From Streptomyces sp. NBC_00691 (GTDB taxonomy: Bacteria > Actinomycetota > Actinomycetes > Streptomycetales > Streptomycetaceae): DNA of 64,000 nt. Below, in pieces: positions 8,687 through 16,982 of the stretch. The stretch is from assembly GCF_036226665.1 (NCBI RefSeq), contig NZ_CP109007.1:4256501-4320500 (forward strand), read 5' to 3'. The position numbers were made by a program, and so were the translations under genes. The notes beneath the pieces were generated by a model that saw only the letters and a program-made list of their open reading frames with translations, was not told the origin of the DNA and did not search any database. Numbering within the stretch: the stretch's first letter is position 1; the number at the start of each line of letters is the position of its first letter.

Positions 8687-8711
8687 GCGCACTCTAGGAA
8701 TTCGAGTGCGC
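8687..8711 (-). promoter_or_regulatory. Inverted repeat over a possible leaderless promoter of the aldo/keto reductase
   Basis: GCGCACTC (8687-8694) and GAGTGCGC (8704-8711) are perfect 8-base arms around a 9-base centre. The minus-strand box TAGAGT (8696-8691) lies within it, 6 bases before the ATG at 8684. The repeat also overlaps the stop codon of the hydrolase gene. It fits an operator controlling the reductase separately from the rest of the operon; a weak terminator is the alternative, though no T-tract follows. Confidence 0.5.
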
Positions 8712-9617
8712 TCCAAGGCAAGAGCCGGGGGCCGCGAGGAAGTCGACGATCAGCCGGTGGAGGACCCCGGGCCGCTCCAGGTGCACGTCGTGGCCGATAC
8801 CGGGCAGGCTGGTGCCGTGCAGCGCGGGCCGGCGGCGGGCCATCTCCGCGTACTCCTCGGCCCCGACGATCCCACCGTGTTCGCCCTGCCCGAGGACGAC
8901 GAGGGTGGGGCAGGTGAGGGAGGACCACTCGTCCCAGAAGGCGCGGGTGGCGTTCTCGTCGAGGGACCGGACCATGACCTCGGGGTCGAAGCGCGGCCAC
9001 AGCCCGTCGGCCCGCTCTTCGAGCCCGCTCGCCCAGCCCTCGCCCACGGCGTCCGTGCCACCGCCGAGGTACGCGACGGCCACCGCCCGCGAGGGGAACG
9101 GCACCGGCCAGGCCCGCAGCCAGCCGCCGATCTGTTCCTGGACGCCGGGGTTCGCCCCGCCGGGTCCGGCCTCGACGAGGACGAGGGCGCGCGTCAGGCC
9201 GGGGTGGGCGGCGGCGGTGAGGAGGGCGGTGCTCCCGCCCAGTGACTGTCCGATCAACACGGGCCGCTCCAGGCCGAGTTGTTCGATGACGGCGACGGTG
9301 TCGGCGACGTACGCGGCGCGCGAGACGTCCCCGTCGGCGGGGTTCCGCTCGCTGTCGCCGTGCCCGCGCTGGTCGAGGGCGACGACGCGATGGCCGGAGT
9401 CCCTGAGGAGCCGGGCCGTGTCGTCCCACTCACCGGCGTGCCCGGCGAGCCCGTGGAGGAGGAGTACGTCGCCCCCGGAGCCGCCCCGGTCACCCCGGCC
9501 GCCCCGATCACCTCGGTCGCCCCGGCCACCCCGGCCGCCCCAGTCGCGGCAGGAGAGCCGCACGCCGTCACGGACCACGAACCGCTGTGACCAGGAGGGA
9601 CTGGAGGAAGATGTCAT
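8694..9617 (-). CDS. Alpha/beta hydrolase with Gly/Arg/Asp-repeat insert
   Basis: 307 aa. The fold is clear: LLLHGLAGHAGEWDD (oxyanion hole), VVALDQRGHGDS, nucleophile IGQSLGGS, and His in PGIGHDVHLERPG. Between the first strands (CRDWGG) and VLLLHG lies a short tract of repeated Gly-Arg-Gly and Gly-Asp-Arg units (about residues 27-47) that most relatives lack. The DNA there (9470-9545) is a matching run of 9-base-like repeats, so the loop probably grew by replication slippage. The ATG at 9617 has GGAGGG directly against it, an unusually short spacing. It is 14 bases downstream of the ArsR-type regulator and just upstream of the reductase. Confidence 0.88.
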   Translation of the reverse strand: MTSSSSPSWSQRFVVRDGVRLSCRDWGGRGGRGDRGDRGGRGDRGGSGGDVLLLHGLAGHAGEWDDTARLLRDSGHRVVALDQRGHGDSERNPADGDVSRAAYVADTVAVIEQLGLERPVLIGQSLGGSTALLTAAAHPGLTRALVLVEAGPGGANPGVQEQIGGWLRAWPVPFPSRAVAVAYLGGGTDAVGEGWASGLEERADGLWPRFDPEVMVRSLDENATRAFWDEWSSLTCPTLVVLGQGEHGGIVGAEEYAEMARRRPALHGTSLPGIGHDVHLERPGVLHRLIVDFLAAPGSCLGAHSNS

Positions 9618-9631
9618 CCCTCCATGATCCC

Positions 9632-10651
9632 CTACGGGTTGAGGAGCTGATCGGCGACTGCGGTGCGGGCGTAGAGGACGGAGCGCCCGCTGCGGTGGGC
9701 GGTGACGAGTCCGGCGTTGCGCAGCGCGATCAGGTGCTGGGAGACACCGGCGGCCGACAGGCCGCAGTGGGCGGCGAGCCGAGTGGTCGACGCGGGGGTG
9801 TCGAGCGCGGTGAGGAGCAGGGTGCGGGAGCGCCCGAGGACGGCGGCGACGGCCTCGGTGGAGCCGGCGGTACGAGGCTCCCAGACGGCCCCGAAACCCC
9901 GCGCCGGGTAGGCGAGTTGAGGCGGGTCCGGAGGGACGGAACGAGTGAGGACGCGGGGCCAGGCGAACACGGACGGGACGAGCAGCAGCCCGGACCCGGC
10001 CTGGTCGCGACTGAGCGCGCAGTGCCGCCGTACGAGCCGCAGGGTGCCGTCGTCCCACCGCACGGTGTCGTGGAGCTCGCTGAGCACCCGAGCCGAACCG
10101 TGCTCGGCGACCTGCCGGGCCCGATGGAAGACATCGGCCTCCAGGACATGCTGGATGCGGGCCCAGTAGGGGGCGAGGGCGAGCTCCCAGTAGGCCTCGA
10201 TCTCGTCGACGACCTTGGGGAGAACGGCGGCAGGATCGTCGTGCAGCAGCCGGAGCCGACGGAGGTGCTCACGGTGCCGGAGGCGGGGGCGGCCGTCGGG
10301 GTCCTCACCTCCCGCCAGGGCGCGGAGATCGTCCCGTACCCGGTCGGCGGGCGTGCGGAGAACGGCGTCGAGCTCGGCGGCGAGGGTGGGGAAGGGCCCG
10401 GCGGGGGTGGGATTGAGGAAGTCGGCGAGGTAGCCGTGGTCGGGGACGAGCGCGGCGAGCCACCCGCGATCCAGCCCGGCCCGCACGATCCGGGGCCTGA
10501 CCTGGGCGACCCAGCGCCGATGGGGCCCGGAGTCGGGCCCGCCGACGAGGACGCGGTAGCCGGTGACGACCTCCCACATGGGGGAGACGGCGAAGCGGGT
10601 CTGGGCGAGGTCGGCGGCGGAGAAACTGAGCCCGGATTCCAAGGGATCCAC
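9632..10651 (-). CDS. ArsR-type winged-helix regulator with DUF5937-like N-terminal domain
   Basis: 339 aa. The C-terminal 90 residues are an ArsR-like winged helix: TTRLAAHCGLSAAGVSQHLIALRNAGLVTAHRSGRSVLY. The N-terminal 230 residues (FSAADLAQTRFAVSPMWEVV, then LRTPADRVRDDL) match the large sensory half of actinobacterial regulators annotated DUF5937. It starts at GTG 10651. The gene heads a three-gene operon with a hydrolase and an aldo/keto reductase, and diverges from an MFS exporter at 10806, so both sides are likely targets. The ligand is unknown and no metal-binding cysteine pair is seen in the winged helix. Confidence 0.85.
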   Translation of the reverse strand: MDPLESGLSFSAADLAQTRFAVSPMWEVVTGYRVLVGGPDSGPHRRWVAQVRPRIVRAGLDRGWLAALVPDHGYLADFLNPTPAGPFPTLAAELDAVLRTPADRVRDDLRALAGGEDPDGRPRLRHREHLRRLRLLHDDPAAVLPKVVDEIEAYWELALAPYWARIQHVLEADVFHRARQVAEHGSARVLSELHDTVRWDDGTLRLVRRHCALSRDQAGSGLLLVPSVFAWPRVLTRSVPPDPPQLAYPARGFGAVWEPRTAGSTEAVAAVLGRSRTLLLTALDTPASTTRLAAHCGLSAAGVSQHLIALRNAGLVTAHRSGRSVLYARTAVADQLLNP

Positions 10652-10805
10652 GTCCTAGGGGTCCACGAACGAGAAGGAAAGAGCGCAACTGATCGGCGTC
10701 GGGACCGGTGCCGGGACCGGCGTCGGGGCCGGCGTCGGCGTTCCGATGGATTCGGCCAGAGCTTAATCAATGGAGGTGGAGTCGGGGGAGGGGCAACCTC
10801 GGCGC

Positions 10806-12035
10806 ATGCCCACTCTCACTGCCTCGTCCCTTGTCCCGTCCTCGTTCAGGGGACTGCCGTCCGTCGTCTGGACGATCTTCGCGGGAACGATCGTCAACCG
10901 GCTCGGCTACCTCGTGACGCCGTTCCTGGTCTTCTTCCTGGCCGCGCGCGGAGTGACGGGCGCGGAGACCTCGTACGTCCTGGGAGCCCTCGGCGCGGGC
11001 AACCTCCTGGGCCCGGCCGTGGGCGGCATCCTGGCCGACCGGATCGGACGCCGCCCGACGATGCTGATCGGCCTGATCGGAGCGTCGGCGGCGCAGGGCG
11101 CGCTGTTCCTGGCGCCCGGTGTGTGGACGATGGCGGCGGCGGCGCTGCTGATCAGCGCGGCGGGCAGCACGGTCTCGCCGGCGGCGTACGCGCTGCTCGC
11201 GGACGCGGTGGACAGCGAACGACGGCGGCGCGCGTACGCCCTCTTCGGCTGGGGAGTGAACATCGGTACGGCGGTGGCGGGCGTCCTCGGCGGCTACCTG
11301 GCGGCACGGGGCTACTGGCTGCTGTTCGCGGTGGACGCGGGCTCGATGCTTGCGTACGCGCTGGTGGTGGCGCTCCGCCTCAAGGACCCGAAGGACGCGG
11401 AGAGCCCTCAGGAGAAGCCCGAGGAGACGAAGGACGGCATCGGCTACGGAGTGGTCCTGAGGGACCGCCTGGCCCTGCTCCTGCTGCCCCTCTTCGGAGT
11501 GCAGCTCTTCGTGTACTCGCTGACCGAGGTCGCGCTGCCGCTGGCGGTCCACGACAGCGGCCTGTCGCCGGCGGTGTACGGGGCGATGGCGGCGGTCAAC
11601 GCGATCCTGGTGGTGGCGCTGCAGCCGTTCGTGACGGCGCGACTGGCGAGGTTCCCGCAGCTGGCGGTGCAGGGCGCGGGCGGGACGCTGATCGCGGGCG
11701 GGGTGGCGCTGACCGGAACGGCGGACGGGGTCGCGGGCTACACGGTGTCCGTGGTCGTCTGGTCCCTCGGCGAGGTGGTGGTGGCGGGCATCGCCGCGGG
11801 CGTGGTCGCCAACCTGGCGCCGGCCCACGCAAGGGGCCGCTACCAGGGCGCTTTCAGCTGGACGTGGGGGCTGGCACGCTTCGCGGCGCTCACGCTGGGG
11901 GTGGCGACGTACACGACGCTGGGCCCGTCGGTGCTGTGGTGGACGGCCCTGGTGGCGGGCACGACCGCGGCGCTGGCGACCGCGGCGCTGACGGCGAGGG
12001 TCAACGCGCGGACGGGCCACCGACTGGCGGCGTGA
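10806..12035 (+). CDS. MFS transporter (12-helix drug:proton antiporter type)
   Basis: 409 aa with about 12 predicted membrane helices. The motif-A loop is GGILADRIGRRPTMLIG (about residues 74-90). A short charged loop (LKDPKDAESPQEKPEETKDG) separates the two six-helix halves. Probably an efflux pump regulated by the divergent ArsR-type gene. The ATG at 10806 is chosen because MPTLTASS precedes the first helix; an in-frame ATG at 10770 would add 12 charged residues. Upstream, 10694-10745 is a low-complexity run of GTCGGGACCGG-like units. Confidence 0.9.
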   Translation: MPTLTASSLVPSSFRGLPSVVWTIFAGTIVNRLGYLVTPFLVFFLAARGVTGAETSYVLGALGAGNLLGPAVGGILADRIGRRPTMLIGLIGASAAQGALFLAPGVWTMAAAALLISAAGSTVSPAAYALLADAVDSERRRRAYALFGWGVNIGTAVAGVLGGYLAARGYWLLFAVDAGSMLAYALVVALRLKDPKDAESPQEKPEETKDGIGYGVVLRDRLALLLLPLFGVQLFVYSLTEVALPLAVHDSGLSPAVYGAMAAVNAILVVALQPFVTARLARFPQLAVQGAGGTLIAGGVALTGTADGVAGYTVSVVVWSLGEVVVAGIAAGVVANLAPAHARGRYQGAFSWTWGLARFAALTLGVATYTTLGPSVLWWTALVAGTTAALATAALTARVNARTGHRLAA

Positions 12036-12044
12036 GGGCGGGGG

Positions 12045-12254
12045 TCACTTCCCCTCGGCAAGGGTGTGGGCCACGAGCGCGTTGGCGTGCCCGTGACCCA
12101 GCCCGTGCTCGGCCTTCAGCCAGGAGACCAGCTCCATGTGCTTGGTGAGCGGCGAGGAACGGATGAGGTCCTGCCACTCGGAGACGGGCCGGCCGTACTT
12201 CTTCTCGATGGAGGGGAAGTAGCTGGCGGGACCCTTGACGACGTTCTCGGCCAC
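12045..12254 (-). CDS. DUF4287 domain protein
   Basis: 69 aa: starts MAENVVKGPASYFPSIEKK if GTG is read as Met, and contains GRPVSEWQDLI and LKAEHGLGHGHANALVAHTL. These are the characteristic segments of DUF4287, a small helical family. The GTG at 12254 follows AGGAG with 7-base spacing; a longer reading frame upstream has no similarity. Function unknown; relatives occur alone or fused to other small domains. It is convergent with the MFS gene, whose stop is 9 bases away. Confidence 0.85.
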   Translation of the reverse strand: MAENVVKGPASYFPSIEKKYGRPVSEWQDLIRSSPLTKHMELVSWLKAEHGLGHGHANALVAHTLAEGK

Positions 12255-12340
12255 GGGAGTCTCCTGGGTGGTGGGAGTGGGGCGACTGCGGACAACGGAC
12301 AGGACCCCCACTCCACCGAAAACTCATCGGTGCCGCAAGA

Positions 12341-14593
12341 TCAATCCCGCCGGATGTGCTCGGGGTCGATGTGCCGCCGCACCATGGGCACGGAGGCGAG
12401 CGCGGCGACGAGCAGCACACCGAGCGCGCAGGCGAACAGCAGGGGCAGCCCCTCCCAGTCCCAGTGCACGGCGCCACCCCCGGTGATCAGATAACTGGAC
12501 TCGGCCAGCCACCCGGCAACGACGGCACCCCCCAGCCCCACCCCGAGCGGCAACAACACCTGCAGCACCTGCACCCCCCGCAACGTCCCGGCCCGAGCCC
12601 CCAGCAACGCCAACGCGGTCACCTGCCCCCGCCGCTCCAGGGCCCGATCGGCCACGGACACGACGAACGCGGCCACCCCGATGACCAACCCGAGCACCAT
12701 CCCGACGACAAGCAGACTCCGAATGACGGTGAGCTGAGCGAGCGAGTCGATGACGATCCCGACGGGCTCGACGGCCGAGGTAGGCGCAACGGCCCCGATG
12801 CCGTCGAGAACGGCGCGGATGGTGGCGGGGTCGGAGTCGCTCACGAGGGTGAGGGTGCCGGAGGAATCGGCGAGGGGGGCTGGGAGGAGGGACGGGGGCA
12901 CGATCAGGGCGCCCGAATCGAAGACGGAGACGTCCCAGGGAAGTACTTCGACCCTTTCGCGGGGCACGGTGAAAATGGCTTTTCGCCCGTCCTTCAATGC
13001 AAATGGGTAGCGCTCTCCAGCCTTCGGGTCGTACGCGAAGTTCGAACGCTGGTCGCGCAACTGCATGATCCTGCCGTCTACGCAGCCTGTGGCGTGCTGT
13101 GTAGATGCGGAGAGCTGAGCGCAGGTCGCAACCACGAGATTGGCATGGGGCACATCGCTGCCGTCCAGCGGATCCCAGGAGCTGTATGAGACCACCTGCG
13201 TCCGCACCCGTGGCACCTTTGTGAGCGCCATCCGTTGATTTGAATCCAGGCCGCTCAGATGGACGTTGTACTCCTGGAGAGGTGCAGTCCGCCGGCTGGC
13301 TTGACCCAGTTCGATGAGCACACCTTGCGTAAGCGAGGCACCGAACACCAGCAGAACAAGGCCGGTAACCACGCGCAGCGATGAACCTGGGTCTACCTCG
13401 GTACGCCGCATCGCCAGCGCCAACGGCAGCGATTTGGCCACCCCGGCCAGCCGTCGTGCGAGCCACGCGGTGATGGGCGCCAACCCAAAGACGAGCCCGG
13501 CGCCGGTCAGCAGGACAGCACCAGGCACCAGCAGAGAACTGGCCGACCCTCCGGACGGGTCGCGCCCCATGACGCTGAGCACGCAGTATCCGGAGATGAC
13601 CCCTACCCCAGGGATCAGTAACAGCGCCCCGAACTTCTTCGGAGGCTTGGGCTCCCCCGCCCGTCTCACACTGATTGGCGAACGGGCCGCTCGCCTTGCA
13701 CTGAACTGCCCTACGCTCCACGCGAGCGCGGGACATCCCACCAGACACACTGCCACGGTCGCCACCGAGGGGCGGCCGTCCTCGGGATACCAGTGCAGCC
13801 CCGGCAACCCGAGCCGAGCTGCAATCTCGTTGACACCGAGATACGCGACGATGCCGATTACTGCCCCAACCAGAGCTGCGGCGACGCTCTCCCCGGCATT
13901 GACCCGCAAAGTGTCTTTCACGCTGAGCCCGACAAGGCGAAGGGCAGCGAGCCGTCGGGCCCGCGACTCTCCGGAGAGTCGTGCACAGACGGAGAGGAAA
14001 ATAACGAGTGGGAGCAGCACGATGCACCCTAGGGTGAATCGAAGGATGTCGAGGGTCGATGGCTCGACAATCTGCCGCCACGACCGCCCAGCGCCAAAGC
14101 TGCCCAGTTCCTCTGCTTCGGTCAGCTTGGCGGGAATGGTGCCGATGTACGCGTAGAGATCCTCAGAGTCCCCTAGCCCCTCTGGGGCGATGGTGCCGGT
14201 TACGCGTCCCGGAACAAGACCTGCCGTCCTTGGATTGGTGGAAAGAATCTCACCGAGTTTCGGAGAGACGATGGCCTCGCCAGCGACGGGCAGCTTCTCG
14301 ATGCCCGGGGGCAGGGGGCTGGGCCCGGAGCCTGTACGCGCGACGAAGACCCGGTGAAGTGGCTGTGACCCATACGGATCCCGGAACTCTTGGTACAGAG
14401 TGTTACTCGTCCCCGGGTTCGGTTCACGAGCGGCCGTGCGTGCGTCATGTGCGGCAAGGATCGAGGGAATGGTGAGCACTGCAGCCAGGCAGGCCACTCC
14501 GAGCGCTGAGCCCAGCGCCATCAGGAGGAAGCGCACCCGCCCCCGGCGGCCGCTTCCCCATAACAGTCGCAATCCGAGGGCGAACGCGTTCAC
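12341..14593 (-). CDS. ABC transporter permease, FtsX-like (MacB/LolC type)
   Basis: 750 aa. It has an N-terminal membrane helix (LLMALGSALGVACLAAVL), an extracytoplasmic domain, an FtsX-type four-helix block (VVFLSVCARLSGESRARRLAALRLVGLS-like region near residue 200) and a second block near the C-terminus (ERRGQVTALALLGARAGTL). The duplicated arrangement is that of two-module FtsX permeases. Its GTG start overlaps the ATPase stop by 4 bases (GTGA), so translation is coupled. MacB-type systems do not import; they move lipids or peptides or transmit mechanical work across the membrane. Base composition is noticeably less GC-biased than in neighbouring genes. Confidence 0.9.
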   Translation of the reverse strand: MNAFALGLRLLWGSGRRGRVRFLLMALGSALGVACLAAVLTIPSILAAHDARTAAREPNPGTSNTLYQEFRDPYGSQPLHRVFVARTGSGPSPLPPGIEKLPVAGEAIVSPKLGEILSTNPRTAGLVPGRVTGTIAPEGLGDSEDLYAYIGTIPAKLTEAEELGSFGAGRSWRQIVEPSTLDILRFTLGCIVLLPLVIFLSVCARLSGESRARRLAALRLVGLSVKDTLRVNAGESVAAALVGAVIGIVAYLGVNEIAARLGLPGLHWYPEDGRPSVATVAVCLVGCPALAWSVGQFSARRAARSPISVRRAGEPKPPKKFGALLLIPGVGVISGYCVLSVMGRDPSGGSASSLLVPGAVLLTGAGLVFGLAPITAWLARRLAGVAKSLPLALAMRRTEVDPGSSLRVVTGLVLLVFGASLTQGVLIELGQASRRTAPLQEYNVHLSGLDSNQRMALTKVPRVRTQVVSYSSWDPLDGSDVPHANLVVATCAQLSASTQHATGCVDGRIMQLRDQRSNFAYDPKAGERYPFALKDGRKAIFTVPRERVEVLPWDVSVFDSGALIVPPSLLPAPLADSSGTLTLVSDSDPATIRAVLDGIGAVAPTSAVEPVGIVIDSLAQLTVIRSLLVVGMVLGLVIGVAAFVVSVADRALERRGQVTALALLGARAGTLRGVQVLQVLLPLGVGLGGAVVAGWLAESSYLITGGGAVHWDWEGLPLLFACALGVLLVAALASVPMVRRHIDPEHIRRD

Positions 14594-15264
14594 ACCGTCA
14601 CCCGTTGGGCCAGAACGCCATCCGACATCGTGTACTGCGTATCGGCCCGCGCGGCGACATCGGAATCGTGCGTGACGATGACCACTGCTGTCCTCTGTCT
14701 GCGTGCTAGCTGGAGAAACTCCTCCAATACGGCAGCCGCGTTGGCGCTGTCGAGTGCCCCGGTTGGCTCGTCAGCGAACACCACGTCAGGCCGGTGGACC
14801 AGAGCGCGTGCGACCGCGACACGCTGACTCTGGCCCCCGGACAACTTCGAGGTCCTGCGCCGCAGCAGATCGCCCATCCCGAGCCGCCCCAGCACCTGTG
14901 CGGCCACAGCATGCGCATGAACCTTGCTGATGCCGGCGAGACGAAGGGGAAGGGCTGCGTTTTCCTCGACGGTCAGTTCAGGCAGAAGCTCCCCGTACTG
15001 GAAGACGAACCCGAGGCGGGTGCGACGCAGGGCGCTCAACTCGCCGTCAGGGAGGCTCGATAGCTGGATCCCGTCGAAGGTCACGGTGCCATTCGTCGGT
15101 GGCAGGACCCCTGCGAGGCAATACAGCAGCGAGGACTTCCCCGAGCCGCTGCTGCCCATGATGGCGGCCACCTCGCCGCGCTTGAGCACTAAATCCGCGT
15201 TGCTGACGGCCTGCTCAGTGCCGTAGAAGAGATCCACGCCGTCGGCGCGGAGGATGACGTCCAT
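14590..15264 (-). CDS. ABC transporter ATP-binding protein (MacB/LolD type)
   Basis: 224 aa, a complete nucleotide-binding domain. It has Walker A GSSGSGKSS (about 37-45), Q-loop FVFQYGELLPELTVEEN, signature LSGGQSQRVAVARAL, Walker B VVFADEPTGALDS and switch His in VIVTHDSDVA. The spacing and ExxPTGALD are those of the LolD/MacB/FtsE class that works with FtsX-type permeases. It lies 57 bases after a small exported protein gene and overlaps the permease start, making a three-gene operon. Confidence 0.95.
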   Translation of the reverse strand: MDVILRADGVDLFYGTEQAVSNADLVLKRGEVAAIMGSSGSGKSSLLYCLAGVLPPTNGTVTFDGIQLSSLPDGELSALRRTRLGFVFQYGELLPELTVEENAALPLRLAGISKVHAHAVAAQVLGRLGMGDLLRRRTSKLSGGQSQRVAVARALVHRPDVVFADEPTGALDSANAAAVLEEFLQLARRQRTAVVIVTHDSDVAARADTQYTMSDGVLAQRVTV

Positions 15265-15321
15265 GCTGGTGTGCTCCCTGGGCGTGGGGAGCCGCTCGTA
15301 GGCGGCTCCCGAAACCGTTGA

Positions 15322-15732
15322 CTACCTGCGCGAGAACAGCCGCTCCGGCGAGCAGTAGTCAGGGCGTAGCGAGCCGCGGTCGATGCAGGCGTGCAACCGC
15401 ACCTTCTTGGTCTTCAGAACGGCTCCGTCGTAGAAGACCTTGTCGACCTTGATGCTCTTCTTCTGGACACCCTTGAGATCGCCCCAGGCGTAGCCCTCGA
15501 CCTTGGTACGGAGGTAGACGTTGTGGCCGTCGTTACCGTTTTCGTCCCGCAGCTGACCCTTCAAGTGAAGTCCGCTGGGTACCTTGTTCGTCGGCTGCCA
15601 CTGGTACTTGCCTTCAAACGCAACTCCAGGCGTCTCCATGACCAACTCGTGCCAAGACGAGTCCGCGACCGCCACCCCCATCCCCCCAAAGAACAGCCCC
15701 GCGGCCACCACCGCCGTAGCGAACTTCCTCAT
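15322..15732 (-). CDS. Small exported protein of unknown function, first gene of the ABC operon
   Basis: 136 aa. Residues 1-23 form a typical signal peptide (MRKFATAVVAAGLFFGGMGV, cleavage after AVA). The mature part is basic and beta-rich-looking, with FEGKYQWQPTNK, DGHNVYLRTKVEGYAWG and two cysteines near the C-terminus (RLHACIDRGSLRPDYC) that could form a disulfide. I recognise no family. Position suggests it is a partner or substrate of the downstream ABC system. Start 15732 has AGGGG 7 bases upstream. Further upstream, GTGATG occurs twice about 17 bases apart, a possible regulator site. Confidence 0.75.
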   Translation of the reverse strand: MRKFATAVVAAGLFFGGMGVAVADSSWHELVMETPGVAFEGKYQWQPTNKVPSGLHLKGQLRDENGNDGHNVYLRTKVEGYAWGDLKGVQKKSIKVDKVFYDGAVLKTKKVRLHACIDRGSLRPDYCSPERLFSRR

Positions 15733-15956
15733 CGATAACCCCTGCTTGGTCGTGCCGACTGGTCATCACAGAAAGTATCGGCATCACTACACACCGGTAG
15801 CCGCAGTAACGTCCCTCCCTCTCATCACCCCCCGATCCGGTGAATGAGCCCGCCGCGCGGGACCGGGTAACCCTCTGGCCGGTGCCTCCACCCCGTAGGA
15901 GTGATCACCGGTGCGCCTCCGTGAAGGCGTGCCTCGGCAGCCCCAAAGATGCGCGC

Positions 15957-16529
15957 ATGCGCCTATCTCCCTCCCCCTCCCCCTCCGCGCTCCGTCGCGC
16001 CCTCCTCCCCTTCGTCGCCGCCGTCGCCCTTCTCGGAACCGCGGGTTCCGCCGGTGCGGGTGCCGTCGAGGCGTGTGGGTCGGTCATCACGTCCCCGCTC
16101 GCCCGGCCCGTGTCCGCCGACGACCCCTGTCCCAGCACCGACCCCGTCGTCTGCCGGATTCGCGTGCTGCCGATGGACCAGAAGGTCGAGGCCCAGCGGA
16201 CCCGGATGCGGTACCACGGGCTCCTCGAGGACATGCACCGCACGGAAGCCGCCATGCGTGAGGCGGGTGCCACGGACGAGGAGATCGCCCGGGAGCTGGT
16301 CGACATGCGGAACCAGGCCAAGGAGATCACCCGCGCCGGCATGACTCCGGAGGAGGTCCGGATCCTCGAGCAGCGGAACATCGCCAAGTACGGCAACCCG
16401 CTCGGCCCGACCGCGGACCAGCTCTACGCCAAGTACGGCTCCTGGCAGCAGGTGATCGACGCGTCGATGCGCACGAGCTACGCCGTCGACCGCGAACTCA
16501 GCCTCGAGTACCGCCCCTGCCCCGTGTAG
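15957..16529 (+). CDS. Secreted protein of unknown function
   Basis: 190 aa. The signal peptide runs from MRLSPSPSPSALRRALLPF to AGSAGAG. The mature part begins with a Cys-containing segment (EACGSVI, CPSTDPVVCRIRVLP), followed by a long charged helical stretch (EDMHRTEAAMREAGATDEEIARELVDMRNQAKEI region) and ends EYRPCPV. Four cysteines could pair outside the cell. The ATG at 15957 is chosen because the signal peptide begins there; AAAGAT 7 bases upstream hints at a leaderless mRNA. No family recognised. A strong terminator follows. Confidence 0.7.
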   Translation: MRLSPSPSPSALRRALLPFVAAVALLGTAGSAGAGAVEACGSVITSPLARPVSADDPCPSTDPVVCRIRVLPMDQKVEAQRTRMRYHGLLEDMHRTEAAMREAGATDEEIARELVDMRNQAKEITRAGMTPEEVRILEQRNIAKYGNPLGPTADQLYAKYGSWQQVIDASMRTSYAVDRELSLEYRPCPV

Positions 16530-16562
16530 GCATCGGAACGCCGGTGGCCCCGGACAACGCCG

Positions 16563-16592
16563 AAGGGCCCCACCGCGAACGGTGGGGCCCTT
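16563..16592. terminator. Hairpin terminator, bidirectional
   Basis: AAGGGCCCCACC / GGTGGGGCCCTT, perfect 12-base arms with a 6-base loop. It lies between the secreted protein gene (+) and tRNA-Ser (-) and would serve both. Confidence 0.85.
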
Positions 16593-16616
16593 CAACGAAT
16601 TGCCCGGTGAGAGCAA

Positions 16617-16704
16617 TGGCGGAGGATACGAGATTCGAACTCGTGAGGGGTTGCCCCCAACACGCTTTCCAAGCGTGCGCCCTAGGCCTCTAGGCGAATC
16701 CTCC
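16617..16704 (-). tRNA. tRNA-Ser (anticodon GGA)
   Basis: Folded on the minus strand from GGAGGATTCG at 16704. The anticodon loop is TTGGAAA between CACGC and GCGTG, and the long variable arm (TTGGGGGCAACCCC) is typical of class II tRNA-Ser. T-loop GAGTTCGAATCTC. The acceptor GGAGGAT pairs with ATCCTCC. The bases after discriminator G read CCA, so CCA is genomically encoded. Confidence 0.96.
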
Positions 16705-16811
16705 GCGGCGAACATTACATGACCGAAGAGGGTGCTCGCGAACTCGATCCTGGTGGGGAGTGGTGAGGGGGTGAGGAGGGGGTCGGAGGTGTGTCCGGTG
16801 GTCCCGCCGGC

Positions 16812-16871
16812 GACGTCTTCACGGACGTCTGCACGGACGTCTTCACGGACGTCCTCGCGGACGTGTCCGCC
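16812..16871. repeat. Five tandem 12-bp units
   Basis: GACGTCTTCACG and four variants (each beginning GACGT) run head to tail, each centred on a GACGTC-like palindrome. They lie between tRNA-Ser and ffs, in a region with no supported gene. Confidence 0.85.
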
Positions 16872-16982
16872 GGCCGTCCCGGGGGGTTCCCTCAGAGGTT
16901 CCGTGAGGGGACCCGGCGGGGGGCCCAGGCGGAGTCAGGGGTGTGGGGCTTCCGGGTGTTCGGCATCGGGTACTCTGGGCGA

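Noticed and set aside
16812..16871. Possible CRISPR array
   Set aside because: Units are 12 bases with no spacers and no cas genes; the repeats at 26479 and 56881 fail the same tests.
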